Positions 62,870 to 64,000 of a stretch of 64,000 nt of DNA are shown piece after piece (within the stretch, counting starts at the first letter, position 1; each line of letters opens with the position of its first letter). Origin of the DNA: DATMRF01 sp035566435 (GTDB taxonomy: Bacteria > Verrucomicrobiota > Verrucomicrobiia > Limisphaerales > UBA8199); NCBI GenBank assembly GCA_035566435.1, contig DATMRF010000089.1, forward strand, positions 44,383 through 108,382. The letters are read 5' to 3'. The translations under genes were made by a program, and so were the position numbers. The notes below the pieces were generated by a model that was given only the letters and a program-made list of their open reading frames with translations, had not been told where the DNA came from and ran no database searches.

Positions 62870-63169
62870 TCATCTTCGGCCTTCCTGAACGCCACTGTAC
62901 AGGCGCTGGAGAAACGTGTCGAGCTGCTGCTCGTCCGTGGGACGAAATTCAATTTCGCGCTTCAACACGTAAGTGAGCGAATCAACCGCATCGAAATCCG
63001 GTGGCCCAGCTACCGCGACACGCAAGCGCTCCGCTGAATCGTGCACAGGCAGGACGCGATACTTGAGTGCCAAATGCCGAGGAACGCACCTGAGCAACTC
63101 CGGTGTGAAGTGAACGGTCGACAGATCGATCCTTTCGCCTCTCCACGTCATCCAATCCACAATGTGCAT
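62870..63169 (-). CDS. Cassette 10: stand-alone MshEN/GspE N-terminal-like domain
   Basis: 99 residues from the ATG at 63169. FTPELLRCVPRHLALKYRV, then LPVHDSAERLRVAVAGPPD and FDAVDSLTYVLKREIEF, match the type II secretion ATPase N-domain (MshEN, c-di-GMP-binding in some proteins): PRHLA..Y.VLPV.....L.VA...P.dfdavd.l. A full GspE/PilB is about 560 residues; the ATPase part is missing, and the gene ends 8 nt from attC j. It may bind a regulator or a secretion partner. Together with the pseudopilin cassette it gives two secretion-related cassettes. Confidence 0.75.
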   Translation of the reverse strand: MHIVDWMTWRGERIDLSTVHFTPELLRCVPRHLALKYRVLPVHDSAERLRVAVAGPPDFDAVDSLTYVLKREIEFRPTDEQQLDTFLQRLYSGVQEGRR

Positions 63170-63177
63170 AAATTTAC

Positions 63178-63273
63178 GCCCAACGAAGAGGTGAGCGATG
63201 GCTGGCCCTGCTGCGACTCCCGGATTGCCGAGACCATGCCGGGCCAGCCATTCGCTCCACCGAAAAGTTAAGC
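63178..63273 (-). other. attC-like site k (rightmost recognised)
   Basis: On the minus strand GCTTAAC (63267-63273) to GTTGGGC (63178-63184), both consensus; arms GGAGCGAATGGCTGGCCC and GGGCCAGCCATCGCTCA pair. About 96 bp. The stop of the amidase gene lies in its GCTTAAC. Confidence 0.87.
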
Positions 63274-63870
63274 CAGGGGTACGAACTTGCCATACAGGTG
63301 ATGTAATCTTGCGACCGGGAAGCGCCGCCCGGGGCAAACGGTGTGGTGCGGGTCGATTTCCCGGTGCACGGCAAATCTTATGTTTTTGCCGACTACATCC
63401 GAGCGCAGGTAGTCAATCAGCTCTCGAAGGGCCAACATCTGGTTCTTGGTGGGTTTGGTCTCCTCCAGGTTGCCCACGAGGCAGATGCCGATCCCAACCT
63501 CATTGATATCCTCACGATGGACATGCCCGCCTTTCAATTGCTTGAGCCAGCGCGAGCCAATCTCAATTTCTCCGTCTCCGGAATCGACTCCGTTACCGAT
63601 CACAAAATGGTAGGCCAAACCGTTCTCCATACCTCGCTCTCGGTGTTGTCGGTCGTATATGGCCGCATTGCCGTATTCGGTTCCACTGTGGTGAATCACC
63701 AGCCAACGCCAGCGTCCGGGTGCAATTTGCAGGTGCTTGGTCTTTTCACGGACGTCTTGGGTGAAGCGAACAGAGGCTTTGGTACCCTCCTTCGCCTGGG
63801 CGCCGGAGCAGATGGCGATGGAGGCTCCCGCTAGCGCGAGGTTTCTAATGAAATCACGCCCACGGCTGAT
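63268..63870 (-). CDS. Cassette 11: exported PGRP/T7-lysozyme-type amidase (start disturbed)
   Basis: A zinc N-acetylmuramoyl-L-alanine amidase of the PGRP/amidase-2 fold. Visible zinc site: His in VIHHSGTEYG, His in HHTVCPGRRF and the Cys of that motif, as in T7 lysozyme; GLAYHFVIGNG and INEVGIGICLVGN are family stretches. The frame is open from 63870 and begins SRGRDFIRNLALAGAS, a TAT-like signal, but has no ATG in frame: an ATG in another frame lies at 63874, and removing one A from ATGAATC would join it. The GTG at 63699 would lose the signal. Stop TAA is in attC k. Confidence 0.72.
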   Translation of the reverse strand: MSRGRDFIRNLALAGASIAICSGAQAKEGTKASVRFTQDVREKTKHLQIAPGRWRWLVIHHSGTEYGNAAIYDRQHRERGMENGLAYHFVIGNGVDSGDGEIEIGSRWLKQLKGGHVHREDINEVGIGICLVGNLEETKPTKNQMLALRELIDYLRSDVVGKNIRFAVHREIDPHHTVCPGRRFPVARLHHLYGKFVPLA

Positions 63871-63881
63871 TCATCTGAGCT

Positions 63882-64000
63882 CTACTGGATCGCAGCTGCT
63901 CGGGTGGGAGTAAGAAATGACTGGACTTTCGTGCCGCCAACCCAGAAGCTCACTGCATGGTTTTGGCCAATGAACGGACCGAGAGCGATGTTTTGGAACG
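63882..64000 (-). CDS. 3' end of an unidentified gene at the right edge
   Basis: On the minus strand a frame enters from the right edge and stops at 63882 (IALGPFIGQNHAVSFWVGG, then SFLTPTRAAAIQ). Composition is protein-like, and the stop lies 8 nt before the amidase ATG at 63874, like an operon. No family is recognised, and only 39 codons are seen. If real, it is either part of a two-gene cassette or the region before attI. Confidence 0.35.
   Translation of the reverse strand, partial: FQNIALGPFIGQNHAVSFWVGGTKVQSFLTPTRAAAIQ

Noticed and set aside
63835..64000. Plus-strand open frame running off the right edge
   Set aside because: No start codon with ribosome site until very late and no family resemblance; the minus-strand reading is at least consistent with the neighbouring amidase.
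58548..64000. Integrase gene within the array
   Set aside because: All frames in this interval are small or otherwise assigned; none shows tyrosine recombinase motifs, so an integrase is not claimed.

Overview
The window looks like a chromosome segment of a Verrucomicrobiota bacterium of the Pedosphaera/Limisphaera type, probably from soil or water. Evidence for this: tandem PEP-CTERM proteins, many twin-arginine-exported enzymes (Gfo/Idh/MocA, TIM-barrel isomerase, NIPSNAP), DUF1080, H-X9-DG pseudopilin, secreted propeller proteins ending in an F-[YF]-R-L tail, and dense palindromic and word-like interspersed repeats. The assignment comes from gene content; no 16S gene is present.

Layout. 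1-3.6 kb: ribosome recycling factor (cut by the left edge), a HAD-Nudix fusion and folB in one operon, then a CBS protein and an RluE-type pseudouridine synthase. 3.7-14.2 kb: secreted accessory proteins (ELWxxDGT repeat protein, duplicated PEP-CTERM pair, FAD oxidase, BNR-like and kelch propellers) with gene remnants between them. 14.2-17.4 kb: repeat-rich region with a MITE-like element, a sigma-like protein and a terminase-small-subunit-like protein with a repeat-built tail. 17.5-25.3 kb: secA and a system II cytochrome c maturation operon (lipoprotein, ResB, CcsA). 26-31 kb: an AmiE-like/NamZ fusion for murein recycling, RNase P RNA, a zinc-ribbon protein and a DPM1-like glycosyltransferase. 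31-44 kb: peroxiredoxin, YncE-phosphoesterase, an orphan luxE-luxC pair followed by queD, a four-gene sugar-type operon and a DUF885 lipoprotein.

44-50 kb holds an SOS unit: a TACTG-N10-CAGTA operator, lexA, and one open frame of about 1,596 codons joining a catalytic Y-family polymerase (DinB-like) to an error-prone C-family polymerase (DnaE2-like). It resembles a single-chain version of the imuB-dnaE2 mutasome. Its frame is interrupted by four in-frame blocks built from interspersed repeats.

50-58 kb carries ordinary metabolic genes. 58.5-63.3 kb is an integron-type cassette array: 11 attC-like sites of about 60-105 bp separate small ORFs, all on the minus strand, including a free-standing IF-3 N-terminal domain, a free-standing MshEN/GspE-N-like domain, a pseudopilin and a PGRP amidase. 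No integrase is in the window; if there is one it should lie beyond position 64000.

Two themes run through the window. First, several short-repeat families (palindromes and word-like tandem repeats) sit between genes and, in frame, inside genes. Second, neighbouring enzymatic steps are fused into single proteins: HAD-Nudix beside folB, AmiE-NamZ, and DinB-DnaE.
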